This document shows, piece by piece, positions 33,421 through 45,008 of a DNA stretch of 64,000 bases. The stretch is taken from the NCBI RefSeq assembly GCF_014633365.1, contig NC_068347.1:32034116-32098115 (forward strand), read 5' to 3'. Below the pieces are notes generated by a model, which saw nothing but the letters and a program-made list of their open reading frames with translations, made no database searches and was not told where the DNA came from. Within the stretch, counting starts at the first letter, position 1. Each line of letters opens with the position of its first letter. The translations under genes and the position numbers were made by a program. This DNA comes from Diospyros lotus (Eukaryota; Streptophyta; Magnoliopsida; Ericales; Ebenaceae).

Positions 33421-34850
33421 ATGCCTCCTAAACATATGTCTGGACCTCAAAAAAGAAAAAGGAAACAGAGGGAAGAAGCATTAGTTCAACATCAAGTCGG
33501 TGATATGTTTAAATACTTTAATAGCAGCAAAATAACATAGAGAGAATAAATAGTTGAAAATTTCGGTGAAACTTCAATAGAGGAACAAGAAACTTGGAAT
33601 GATAATGTCAATGAACAAGGAGACTTAGTTGATGAATTAAATGAAGACAAAGATTATCACGCTGATGTCAATGAATTAAACGAGAAAGAAGAAGACAATG
33701 TTCAACATAAAGATTCATTGATTAACTTTTATGATCCAGGGTGTTGGGATAAAATTGACCAAAATATGAGAGATTTGTTAATAGAGAAGGGTCCAAAAAG
33801 AGTTGATGGAGTCTTGTTTCCTAAAGATAGTAGTGGTAGGCATTTTGAATTATCACAATATAAACGAGTATTGCTCAATGGAGAAATAAATGATAGGAGA
33901 TGGCTAGTATATTCAGTTCATTTGGACAAGATTTTTTTCTTTTGCTGTAAGTTGTTCAAGACTCAAAAAACAATGAGTAAAATTGGTCCGTTGGGAAATG
34001 AAGGATACAGAGATTGGCATAATATGGGTTGGGGTCTTAAAAATCATGAAGCAAGTAAGGATTATATAGATTGCATGACTAGTTGGATTGAATTAGAAAC
34101 AAGACTGAGTAAAAATAAAACAATTGATCAAAGCGTGCATATTGAAATCAATAAAGAAATAGAACACTAGAGACAAGTGTTGAAGAGGATAATAGTTGTT
34201 GTGCAAAGATTGGCAAAAAATAATTTGGCATTTCGAGGAGATTGTGAGAAGCTTTATGTGGGAAACAATGGTCTTTTTTTGCAAATGATTGAAATAATTG
34301 CTGAGTTTGATCCGATTATGAAAAAGCACATTCGACATATTTAAGCACATGAGACTCATTATACATATTTGGGCTCTAAAATTCAAAATGAATTGATACA
34401 AATGTTGGCAAATAAGATAAAAAGTTCAATTATTAGAAAAGTTAAACAAGCAAAATATTTTTCGGTCATATTAGATTGTACGCCATATGCTAGTCATGTG
34501 AAGCAAATGAATGTCTCTTGTAATACGATATGTGGATTATTCAGCAAACTCTGTAATGGTAGAAGAATATTGAGTAGAATTTTTAAAGGTTGATGATATA
34601 TTAGGGCTTGGACTTTTTATTGAGCTTAAAAACATGTTGACCAATCTTGAGCTGGACATTGATGATATAAGAGGTCAGGGGTATGACAATGGGTCTAATA
34701 TGAAAGGGAAGCATAAAGGTGTACATACAAGATTACTTGAAATAAATTCGAGGGCTTTTCATATTCCATGTGATTGTCATAGTCTTAATTTGACTTTATG
34801 TGATATGGCAAATTGTTTTCCTAAAGCTATGCCATTTTTTGGAGTGATTT
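33421..34850 (+). pseudogene. hAT-type transposase, ZMYM1-like (TTF zinc finger / DUF4371), broken
   Basis: ATG at 33421 gives MPPKHMSGPQKRKRKQREE, with two in-frame stops after 39 and 42 codons. The same frame continues with an acidic stretch, then INFYDPGCWDKID, VDGVLFPKDSSGRHFE, RRWLVYSVHLDKIFFFCCKL, EGYRDWHNMGWGLKNHE (a TTF-type zinc-finger region), [27 protein letters not shown], and DIDDIRGQGYDNGSNMKG then FHIPCDCHSLNLTLCDM. Further stops and frame changes occur near 34170, 34343 and 34590. The C-terminal dimerisation domain is missing because the copia LTR begins at 34851. These proteins derive from hAT transposons. This copy cannot be functional. Confidence 0.88.
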
Positions 34851-35268
34851 TATATAAAAGAGATTTGTTCTCTTATTTGTGCCTAGTGTGTGGCTGCCAA
34901 TGGTGTTCTCTCCTTCCCTTCTTCTCGATCGATCGTGCCTTGTCTCCTCCATTGTATGGCCGATTCTTTGTGGCTTGTTTTCCTTCTTGGTTTGGCGATT
35001 CTTTCCTTGTTGAGTGTTGCGTCTTTCCTTGTTTCATCTTGGACGATTTGTCGATGAGATGTATTTATGGGGATCAATTGCCTCTTTGATAGAGGGATTG
35101 TTCTTGGCCATTGTTGAACCCATATCTCGTGATTACTCTATGTTCCTTGGTGAATCCTACTGTGTGGAAGCTTGTGTGGCTTGAGTGAGGGTGTCGATTG
35201 GCCGAGAGGCTTAGGGGTTTGAGGTTTGAGGTTCTTGGGAGGTTTGGGCTCCTTTGTGGCTTGGTGTC
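34851..35268 (+). repeat. 5' LTR, first retained part (5'-truncated)
   Basis: From GAGATTTGTTCTCTTATTTG onward it matches 39749-40170 of the 3' LTR. The first roughly 250 bp (TGTTGGGTTTGTG...) are missing, and hAT-type transposase sequence abuts instead. Confidence 0.85.
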
Positions 35269-35575
35269 TGATTAGTGGTTAATTTTGTAAAAATTTTGTT
35301 ATAATTATACCCTTCTTTCGATCTTAAATATGGTTTAAATTAGATATTAATATATATTTTATGGTTATATGCAAGTTTAAATTGAAAGATAAATGAAATG
35401 AAGTTCTAAAGTAAATAATAATAATATATAAAATTATATATAATACATATACATCATTATATGCATGCATGTACTATATATATAATATAATCTAATATAT
35501 ATGTGTGCTATGTGTAATACATATATATAATATATAATTTATTAATAATAATAAATTATTTTTTTTATTTTTATC

Positions 35576-35715
35576 CATGAAGAAATCAAACCCATGAAGA
35601 AATCAAGCCCATGAAAAAATTAAAGTCCATGAAGAATTCAAATCCATGAAGAAATCAAACCCATGAAGAAATCAAGTCCATGAAGAATTCAAGTCCATGA
35701 AGAATTAAGGCCCAA
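35576..35715 (+). repeat. minisatellite CCATGAAGAA(A/T)TCAA(A/G)(C/T)
   Basis: Eight or so units of 17-18 bp, such as CCATGAAGAAATCAAACC and CCATGAAGAATTCAAGT. Confidence 0.9.
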
Positions 35716-36062
35716 TTTGAGCAACCCATGGAAAATATTATTTGGAGAAGGCCCAAGGATTATTTTTAATCCTAATGAAGATTAAAAACCAATTTATAGA
35801 AATCTATTTTTATTTTTTATGTGAGAGCTTTATTAGGTGTGTTTTTTAGCTAAAATCCATTTAACTATTAGGTGGATATTATAGCTAAAATCCATTTAAC
35901 TTTATGAGTGCTTTATTAGGTATGTATTTTAGCTAAAATCCATTTAATATTAGGTGTGTATTATAGCTAAAATCCATTTAACTTTAAGTGTGTGAGTGCC
36001 CATTAGATATAATTATGTCTAGTTGAATAATTGAAATTGTGTGGTTTGTATTGCATCTTGTG

Positions 36063-36072
36063 GCCTATAAAT
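36063..36072 (+). promoter_or_regulatory. TATA box of the inserted solo LTR
   Basis: CCTATAAATAG sits mid-LTR with a T-rich region downstream. This indicates plus-strand orientation. Confidence 0.5.
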
Positions 36073-37224
36073 AGATCACTTGATTGCATTTGTAAGTGTG
36101 ATTATTATTCTTGAATAAAAGTTTAGTTGTTTCCTTATAATTCTCTCTTTGAGAATTGTTCTTGTTCTTTCTCATTTTCTTTAGTACTTTCTCTTATAAT
36201 CTTACTTTTTTCTTTCTTCTTTTAAATTCTTATGTCATTTATTATTACTTTATTATTCACCGCCTAAATGGCCGGTTAATTTGTGCCTTTAAATTTCTGT
36301 AATTTTAATTCTTGTCATTTAATTATCCACCGCCTAAATGGCCGGTTAGTTTATGCCTTTAAATTTCTTGTCATTTAAATTCTGTTATTTAAATTACGTC
36401 ATTTAAATTTATGTCAATTAACTTTCAAATAAAAATGAGTAGTTAAATCTAATCTTGGGTTAAGGCAAGGACAGTGTCCAACGCTAATGATTCCCAAAGA
36501 AAGCTGCGCTTTAAATAAGTAACATTAATTTAAATTTCAGTATGAGTGTGTATTAATTATTAAAAAATCACTAGGTTTGGATTGGAGCGTAAGCCTAATT
36601 TAGAGCTTTCATGCCATGTATGAGAGTTACTAGAACTGGAAACGCTATCATACCTAAACCCAGATGATTAATTTAGTTGTTTTGTGTATTAATTGCAATT
36701 GGATTTATGGTGGTTGCTTAAATTAGAATCTCGCATATCATGTATGGGGATTGCTTAACCTAGAACTATCATCATCTCTAATTGCATTTAACAACAAACC
36801 CTCATATCTGAAATTAAATTAATGTTGCTAATTTTTTATGCTAAAATTTGGGAATCAACGGGTTGGTACTGAAATTGTCTTAACTCAAGCACTATCCAAA
36901 TTCATATTTTTACGTTTAATGTTTATTTCAATTTTTGCCTTACTTTATTTTCTAGTATCTGTTGTCTAAAAACAAAACCATAAAAAATCTTGTTGTCAAT
37001 TTGTCCAAATGCGTGTGCGTGTGTGTGACATTCTTTTTCTTTTGCCATAAATAAATCTCTCAGTGGACAACCTGGATTCATCCAGAAAATATAAATTTAA
37101 ATTTGGACTACAACTGCACTCGTACACTGGCGAGTATAAACCTCTCACTAAAATAAAAAAAATATAAAAGTTTTATTATGATTTGTTTTTATTGTGTTTT
37201 AATTGCAGGGTGAGAGTGCAGTCA

Positions 37225-37348
37225 GTGTCCCTATTCTTAGAGTTACCTAAGTGGTGTTTACTTCGTGTTCTTCTTGTTGTTATCAGTTTACATTTTTTCG
37301 TAGGTTTTGTGCACTAACCTTGTTTTGTAAGTGTTTTCGCCCCCAACA
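37225..37348 (+). repeat. 5' LTR, second retained part
   Basis: GTGTCCCTATTCTTAGAGTTACC...GCCCCCAACA matches the end of the 3' LTR. It lacks about 70 bp (GACAAGCCC...CAAGGAG) present in the 3' LTR. Confidence 0.85.
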
Positions 37349-37350
37349 AT

Positions 37351-37363
37351 TGGTATCAAAACC
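37351..37363 (+). other. primer-binding site
   Basis: TGGTATCAAAACC is two bases after the LTR end. It resembles the plant copia primer site for initiator tRNA-Met (TGGTATCAGAGC). Confidence 0.75.
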
Positions 37364-38012
37364 TTGTGTGGCTCTTGGGTTGTGCGAAATCAAAGTCGAA
37401 TCGGAAAAGCCCTTTGGGTTCGAGTTGGGGTGTTCCAATCGCATAGCTGTAATGGACCAACCGAGGTGGTTTCCCTGACCAGTACGTGCCAGCCTACTTG
37501 TCGTCTGACGACAACGTGTGAAGTTACAGGCGGCGGCATGTGGAGGCCGACAAGTGTTTCATTCAGATCTAGATCTTCCCAGATCCGACCCTCTTTACTT
37601 GTGGTTTTATATATTATCTTATGTGATTTACTTGTGATTATTTAATTGCTTGGTGTCTTTAATTAATGCTAAGTAAATCTATGATATCTTTGTGATATCT
37701 GTGAAACCTGTATTTACTTGTGGCTGTTTTGTTGCTTAATGCTTCATTATCTTGCCTAGTAAATAAGTTAGGTATCAGAATTTGTTTATGATCTTTATCC
37801 AGTAACAACTTGGTATTTTGTTTGATATCTTTTTGATTTACCTTGCTATTATTAACTGCTAGTAAATCTGTGTTAGTTGTTGTTGCTTGAAAATCTACAT
37901 TGGTTAAAGTTATTCTTTGTGAATAGGCTGCTTTGATCTTTGGGTTGAAACTTTGTGTTTCTTAGTCCCTTTTATAGGTTGCATTATTGTGTTATGCATA
38001 TTCTTTGTGAAC

Positions 38013-38890
38013 ATGACCAAACATTTTGAATTGGGTGTTTTCAATGGAAAATGTGATTTTTTTTATTTAGCAACAAAAGATGAAAAGAATTTTAGTTCAA
38101 CAAAAGGTTTCAAAAGCCATTGATGGCAAATTTCCTACAACTAACATAGCTGAACAAAATACAGAATCTAATGAACTAGCCTACACATCTATAATTTTGC
38201 ACCTTTCTTATTCGATTTTAAGAAAGGTTGGTAATTTAGAAATTGCAAAAGAGCTTTGGGAAAAACTTGAAAAACTATATGTGAAAAAATCCATTCCAAA
38301 TAAACTTTTCTTATTTGGAAGTTTTTTCAAATTTAAAATTGACCCCTCTAAAGAGTTAGATGACAATTTAGATGTCTTTAACAAGTTAATACAATATATC
38401 ATAAATTGTGGTGAAAGAGTGTCGGAGGAATATAAGGCAATTATTTTGTTAAATGTCATTTCTGATACTTATAAAGAAGTTAAAAATGTTATTAAGTATA
38501 ATAGAGATACGTTAACACCTGAAATTATCATAGATTCTCTTAGGAGTAAGGAAATGAAATTAAGGAGTGAGAGAAAATATGGTGAGATCCACATAATGAG
38601 GGGTAGACCTCAATTTAGGAATCAAGAGGAAGGTAGCAAGAAAGGGAAATGTAGGTCAAAATCCAAAACCTAAGGGAATGGTAAGAAGTGTTACGGTTAT
38701 GGAGAAATCGGATACTTCATTAAGGATTGTTATGCCGAGAAGGGCAAACAAAAAGAAAAGGAAAAAGATCATGAAGAGGAAAATGTGGTTACCTCTTATG
38801 ATCCAAGTAAGGTATATTAAAGAAGATATGGTGGTATGTAAAGGAATTAGGGAAAAGTTGAACCTACAGCTAGAAAATGTATTTTTCTAG
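38013..38890 (+). pseudogene. copia gag (UBN2-type) with frameshift and stop, fused to an integrase tail
   Basis: Starts MTKHFELGVFNGKCDF at 38013, then loses frame. The main frame resumes as KRILVQQKVSKAIDGKFP (from about 38080) and runs through ELWEKLEKLYVKKS, FKFKIDPSKELDDNL, ILLNVISDTYKEV and ITRSLRSKEMKLRSE-like sequence (DSLRSKEMKLRSE). A TAA follows at about 38670, then a degenerate zinc knuckle (CYGYGEIGYFIKDC, with Tyr in place of the second Cys and the His). At 38850-38900 the frame reads EPTARKCIFLGIPL, which is the integrase C-terminal motif, so a large internal deletion joined gag to integrase. Capsid protein in intact elements. Confidence 0.85.
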
Positions 38891-38959
38891 GAATACCCCT
38901 GAGAGAGTCGAGGGTGATAGACTTTGGGATAGAAGTCAAAAGGGGGAGTCAAGTATATT

Positions 38960-39350
38960 AAGTATCCTTATTCCTTCCACCTTGAGTGAGAAGACGTCAT
39001 TCAGCCTATCACCCTAAGTGGGAGGATGTGGTAGATCCTAATCTAAGTGGTAGGATGAGTAAAATCCTAACCTAAGTGGGAGGATGAGAGAAATCCGAAC
39101 CTAAGTGGTATGATGAAATAGATCATAGTCTAAGTGAAAGGATTAGAAAGATCCTTAGCCTACGTGGGAGGATGAGCCAATGGATAAGGATTATGTGTTC
39201 GTCATTCCATTTTAGAAAAGGATCAAGTATCCTTATTTCCACCACCTCGAGCAAGGTGGAGAGTTAATCCTAATCTAAGTGAAAGGATGAGGTAGATCCT
39301 AGTCTAAGTGAGAGGATTAGCGAGATCCAAACCTAAGTGGGATAGAGAGA
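38960..39350 (+). repeat. minisatellite of about 30 bp units
   Basis: Roughly ten units of the type CCTAAGTGGGAGGATGAG followed by .GAAATC, lying between the coding remnant and the polypurine tract. Confidence 0.88.
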
Positions 39351-39499
39351 AAGCTAGCCCAAGTTTATGCATTTGTTGCATGTTTATGAATCTATTTCTT
39401 GTGTGGATGAATGCATTTGTTACAAGATTTACATTTGTTGCATATGCTTGTTTCTTGTTGCCTGTGTGTGTTGGCCTCATTAGGAATTAAAGTGGAGAT

Positions 39500-40349
39500 T
39501 GTTGGGTTTGTGTTTCTTAATGAGGCCCAAGGCGATGACGATGTTTCGAGTTAGCTTCATGGGTTTCGACCCGGGATTGAAGTAATGGTTCAACACCTTT
39601 ATTGGTAGCCCAAATATGAGTCAGGCCATAAGCTCTTAACCCTTTCTTTGGAGGAGAAATGGGCATTGGCCCATTTGCTCAAGAGAGAGGGAAGCCCATG
39701 AAGCCCAAATTCTTAAGCGCATTTCCTTTTGCCCTAGGGTTTCCATATATAAGGGATTTGTTCTCTTATTTGGGCCTAGTGTGTGGCGAGCGATGGTGTT
39801 CTCTCATTCCTCTCTTCTAGGCCGATCGTACCTTGCCTCCTTCCTTGTATGGTCAATTCTTCGTGGGTTGTTTTCCTTCTTGGTCTGACGATCCTTTTCT
39901 TGTTGAGTGTTGCGTCTTTCCTTGTTTTGTCTTGGAAGATTTGTCGATGAGGTGTATTTATTGGGATCAATCGCCTTTTCGATATTGGTATTTTTTTTGC
40001 CTTTGTTGAATCCATATCTTCGTGATTACTCTCTATTCCTTGGTGGATCCTACTGTGTGTGGAAACTTGTGTGGCTTGAGCGAGGGGTGTCAATCGGTCA
40101 AAAGGCTTGGGGGTTTGAGGTTTTCGGTTCTTGAGGAGTTTGGGTCCCTTTGTGGGTTGGTGTCCCTATTTTTTGAGTTACTTAAATGGTGTTGACAAGC
40201 CCAAAATTGAGCCTTGATCCATTATCTTTGTGACTGTCATTCGTTGGCCGAAACAAGGAGTTTAATTCGTGTTCTTCTTGTTGCTATTATCGATTTACTT
40301 TTTTTGGATAAATTTTGTGTACTAACCTTGTTTTGGTTCCGCCCCAACA
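39500..40349 (+). repeat. 3' LTR of the copia element
   Basis: TGTTGGGTTTGTGTTTC...GGTTCCGCCCCAACA, 850 bp, preceded by AAAGTGGAGAT (polypurine tract). A TATA box (CCATATATAAGGG) lies near 39747. A related solo LTR is at 22607-23431. Confidence 0.9.
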
Positions 40350-42560
40350 ACACCCTTTTTCTTTATCCCATTACCCCCAGCCTACCGATCAACACAGCAG
40401 GGAGGTGGACACTTGCCCTTTGAGATGGGGGTAGGGGTACAATTACGTAACGTGAATTAAGATGGGAGAAAGAACTAAAAGCCAAAAGGAATAAGAAAAA
40501 CTCACTTTATACACACACACTCACTTTATACACACACGCGTATATATTTATGGATGAATCTAAGTATATGCGTATTTGAATATAAATTTATGATTATTTT
40601 AGTGTGTTATAAAAAAAATTAATATACAGATTTAGACTTTTGCCCAGATCTTGATTTCGCCACTATTTGTTACAACATTTACTTGGCTAGCGTTTATTAA
40701 CCAAATATAAACCAAAAAAATTAAGATATAAAAAATATTCTAAATTTTCATCCTTTCTAATATATTGATTAAATTTATCTAATGATTCTTTAAAAACAAA
40801 AATTACATGACTTTTATTTGACATTTTTCAGATATATTTACTTATCTTCCTCTCAAAATAAACATATCACTCTCAAAATAAACATATATTTAACCTTACA
40901 GATAAGAAAAAAATTATGCATATATCCTCCAGTATATTTTAAAAAATTTAATAAATAAATTAATAAAAATTTTGAAATATTTTCCATCCTTATCTTAATC
41001 ACTTTATCTTTTAGTCCAAAACATATTTTAATATAATCTTATTTTACTCATTTTAACAAATCCTACCTTAGTAGAATTAGTTGCATCTAAATTTTAATTA
41101 AATTTTTAATTAATTATATTTATTTATGAATTACGATCATATTAATTATTAAAGAGTTGAGATTGAAACTTATAACTATGTATAATATAATAACTCTTTA
41201 AGAGAGTGCTATATTTAATGGTAATTAATTAAGAGTTGTAATTGAGAATTGTCTGGGAAGCTCAAAGGTGGCCAACATTCTTGGGACACCAGCCACACTT
41301 ACCGTCGTATGCACGTGCCAAAATAGTTGAATTTTTTATTATTTTAATTACACTTTTAAATTATAAAATTTTAAATTAACTATACCTTTAAATTTTTTAT
41401 TATTTCAATTACACTGAAGCATACTTAATTCATTCTCCTCAATAAATTTATTAAGTTGTGTAATTGACTTAAAATTATATAATTTGAGAATATAATTAAA
41501 ATAAAAAAATTAAATATCTAAATAAAAAAAACATACAAATACATATGGTAAAATATATATTTGGGCCATGCCCTTTCTATAAAGCAATACATTTAGTCTG
41601 TTATAAGTTTGTAATATACTATCCCTAGTAAAATTATTACTGTAGCGTGATTATCACTTTAAGCGTGTATGAAGGTAAACTAATTTTTATTATTTTTTTA
41701 AAATCTGGTTTAATACTTATTATTTTAAAATTAATTAATTAATTTTATGTGTTATTTTAAAAACTAGTAAAGATTATCATAAACAGCTCCATGCTTATAA
41801 AAATTTATAATTTTGAAGATCTCATGTATAGGTAATTATATGTTTAATATTATATTGTTTTTATTATTTAAATTATATTATTGTGTTAACGATTGTTTCC
41901 ATTATTAAACTTTACACAGATTGATTGCTTCACAATGAAACCAAAGTTTATACACTTGAAGGATTAGAGTTTCTCAGTTTGACATCTATATGGAAAACAT
42001 TTAATTACATTGTTGCTTCAAGGTTTATGCACTTAAAATATATGCTTCTTTGTTTATTATTTGTTGAATTTTGCACTTAAAACTTGAGAATGATATGTAA
42101 TAATGTACTCAAGAATGTTTATTCTTGAAACTTGAAAATGGTATGTGATTAGGATGTTAATTACTTTAAATGTTACACTTGAAAATGGTAAGTAATTAGA
42201 ATGTTTTGCTTTTTTTTTTTTTTTGTTATTTTCCTTTTTGAATGTTGATATAATTTTGTTGTGTAATATAATTTAAGCAGAAATCAAAGTCGATCGATAT
42301 AATTTTGGTTTTTCAGCTTTTACAATTTATTTGGTTTTTCAATTTTGTTGATTTGTTCAGTTTTCTCAAATTTTTCAATTGATTTGATTTTTTCGAATTT
42401 GTTTAATTTTCTTAATTTTCAATTTGTTCAATTTGAGCTTTTATTCGATCAATTTAGTTTAAATTTTTATATAATTTCAATTTAATCGGTTTCAACGCTT
42501 TGATTGATTTAGTAATCGAAGCAACCAAATATTAACCTCTAATATATGGCGATCGATCTG
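40350..42560. other. AT-rich intergenic including the second copy of the 28.3-kb duplication
   Basis: Region 41090-42550 matches 28280-29600. CACACA microsatellites lie near 40505-40540. No gene seen. Confidence 0.55.
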
Positions 42561-42959
42561 ATTAATGAATATCCAACCCCATGTCTTCCTTTTAATTATA
42601 CACACACACAGACACCGAACCTGAGGGTTCATACTGCTGCAGGGTGCATCCTACCCTACAAAATATGAAAAAGATGTGCCCATACCAACCTGATATCCCA
42701 AATGTAAATCATTAATAGAAAAGGAATATGACCCATCTTCAACAGATGACTTGATGTTTAAAACCCAATTTCAAACATTTCAAAATCAAAACGGAGGACA
42801 CAAAGTGTTAACTGCGCAGTCATTGGGATGTCATTTTCTGATTGGGGAACAGAATTTTCAACGTCATTAGTAAATCAAACGCCTAAACAAATTCAAGAAA
42901 ACAAGTCTAAATTCTTAATATAGAGAACTTCAACAACACCAAGTGAGAACTTGGACTAG

Positions 42960-43435
42960 CTAGACTATAGCATTGGCTGCACTAGCAATCCTTGGCCACA
43001 GATCGGCACACTCCTTGCCAATGGGACCGGTGTTAGCAGAGCCTGAAACCACCATGCATGAAGCAGTTAGTCATGCCTACAACCACATTTAACAGACCAC
43101 ATTCTTCAAAAGACAACACCGCATCCAAAACTTGGGCCCCAAGAAAAAAAAAAAAAAAAAAAACGCTCATTTTAGTTTACGAGTAGATAATATAACACAT
43201 CCATGGAGCCAGTTTGATTCAGCATGTCTGACTATACACCAGAAATCATATAACAAGAATGTAGAGGAAACACGAGAAGACAATAGGGAATCTGCTCTAA
43301 CTTTATATACTGCTTTCTCCTCTACAATAAGCATAAAACAAAAATACGGAAGCAGTCCAGATAAAATAGTTCTTAATAGGAGGACCTTACCTTTCATTTC
43401 ACCACCCTTCGGATTGACAATGACTCCAGCCTTAT
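42960..43435 (-). pseudogene. ribosomal protein L23 (uL14) gene fragment, last two exons
   Basis: Minus strand: exon 43435-43391 (45 bp) encodes DKAGVIVNPKGGEMK, and exon 43042-42960 encodes [18 protein letters not shown] followed by IASAANAIV and stop. Splice sites are GT-AG and phases join correctly. In RPL23 the sequence is NPKGEMKGSAITGP, so this copy has an extra Gly and an Ile-to-Asn change at otherwise conserved positions. The upstream exons (including YFEDN) are not found in the next kilobase, so it is a 5'-truncated, intron-containing duplicate rather than a processed copy. Normal role: large ribosomal subunit protein. Confidence 0.88.
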
Positions 43436-43639
43436 CTGCAGTAAACAACAAGCATATAGCATACGCCAACAACATATGACGGGATCTTTAGTAAGTGCCC
43501 ATGAAATGAAACACAAAAACCTAACTGAGCAGAAAATCAAACAAATAAGGCCAACAAGAAGAATATGATACTGCCTGAATATCACCAATTCTTTCTAATG
43601 TATTACGTCATGGCAGTAAGTTAGTGCAAGTCAGAATTC

Positions 43640-44995
43640 CATCATGCATGAAGAATGTAGGCAAATGAATTAGGGTATGAATCTAATTCATTGTTGTAAA
43701 ATAACACGGAATTAGAGGAAAGTTATAGTTAAAAATTTGAAAAAATAATAATAATAATAATAATAAAAATTAAACACATAAATTTTACGTGAAATTTATT
43801 TAAATAAATTAAGATAAAAATTACGGATAAAAATAAAAAAATTATTATAAAAAATAATAAAAAGTTTATAATTTTTATCCAATCTCTATTAAAAATAAAA
43901 TAAAAAATATTTTTAATATTTCTAATTATTTATTTCTTTTCTCACACTAAAGCCTGTTTGATAGCCATTTTATTTAAGGAAAAGGCATATTTTCCACCCA
44001 ATTTTCTAGTTGTGCAGTGTTTGATAATTATTTTTTTTCAGGAACCCATTTTTCCACTTTTGCTCACGTGATGGGTTTTTCTTTCAAATTAAGGAAATCA
44101 AATTCCTTTGGGGGGAGGGGGCGAGGAGCTCTGATTTTCTAGGCAATTGAAGTAGCAAGCGAGAGAGTCGGGCCGAGGCCAAGAGAAAGGAGAAGTTGTG
44201 CGCCTTGCTGCTTTACATATATATATATATATATATCACATATATATTTGCAGTGGATTTAATAGACAATGGAACAAGAAGGAAAAAGAAGGACAAAACA
44301 GAGGGTGTACAAAATCGGGAAGAAGGAAAAAGGACGAACAACGCTTCCAGGGCATTGAAAATTAACGTAAGAGAGAGAGAAGATGAGGAGAGAGAGAGCT
44401 ATTCACCATCTGTTGTGCATCCAATGCACTGGAGAAAATTGGGAGGAAGAAGACCACCCATGTGCATGAAACCCAATCAAAAATTAGAATGAATAAATTG
44501 TTCAAGTCTAGCTTGCCAATACTGACTTGCTGCTTTTTCAATTTCATCTTTTTGCAATAAGGATAATGCTAGATACACAATTCCCTTAACAATCTATGGT
44601 GAATGTTTTTTTTTTAATAGGATTTAATGTTTTTTAATATATTTTTAGTATTAAATTTTATAAAAAATATGTTATTTTTTACAAAAAATAATATCTATCA
44701 AATACGAAATGCCAAAAAAATAATCAGATTCTATAAAAAATATTACTAATCAAACACCAAAAGATGAAAAATAATATAATTTATCAAGTAAAAAATTATA
44801 CCAATCAAACAACTTAAACTTCTAATTTTCAGAAATTTATTTTTTCTATAATTTAATTTTTTAAAATTCATTTTTTTTTCACTCAAATTTCACTCTTACA
44901 ATCAAACCCAACCTAAGATATTGGGAATGAGAACAGAAACAAATGAGTTTGGGAATTTATATCCTTCCCAACTCGTATTAGACGCGTTGAACAGC
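43640..44995. other. AT-rich intergenic
   Basis: Poly-A at 43144-43163, AAT repeats near 43745-43770, TA repeat at 44216-44237. Sequence near 43950-44060 and 44740-44910 (GCCTGTTTGATAGCC, CAAACCCAACCTAAG) looks like ends of a small transposon. The lysine/glutamate-rich frame at 44196-44492 has no recognisable domain. Confidence 0.45.
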
Positions 44996-45008
44996 ATGGG
45001 TGGGATCG

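Larger units (their letters stand above)
35269..37224 (+). mobile_element. solo LTR inside the copia 5' LTR
   Basis: TGATTAGTGGTTAATTTTG...GAGAGTGCAGTCA, 1,956 bp, bounded by GTGTC (35264-35268 and 37225-37229). The intact 3' LTR reads straight through this point (GGTGTCCCTATT, near 40159-40170), which proves insertion. A TATA box (CTATAAATAG) lies near 36065, and a minisatellite lies at 35576-35710. No open frame of note. I call it a solo LTR from the TG...CA ends and the 5-bp duplication. The family is unknown. Confidence 0.8.
34851..40349 (+). mobile_element. defective Ty1/copia retrotransposon
   Basis: Order: truncated 5' LTR (34851-35268 and 37225-37348, split by another element), primer site TGGTATCAAAACC, gag pseudogene, a few residues of the integrase C-terminus, a minisatellite, a polypurine tract (AAAGTGGAGAT) and a full 3' LTR. 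Protease, most of integrase, RT and RNase H are absent. The left boundary falls at the TATA box position of the LTR. Confidence 0.88.

Noticed and set aside
37251..37645. Cys-rich plus-strand frames (75 and 104 codons)
   Set aside because: They span the copia LTR end, primer site and untranslated leader, so they are not coding.
44196..44492. 98-codon lysine/glutamate-rich frame
   Set aside because: Starts in a TA microsatellite and has no domain. The purine-rich composition explains the openness.
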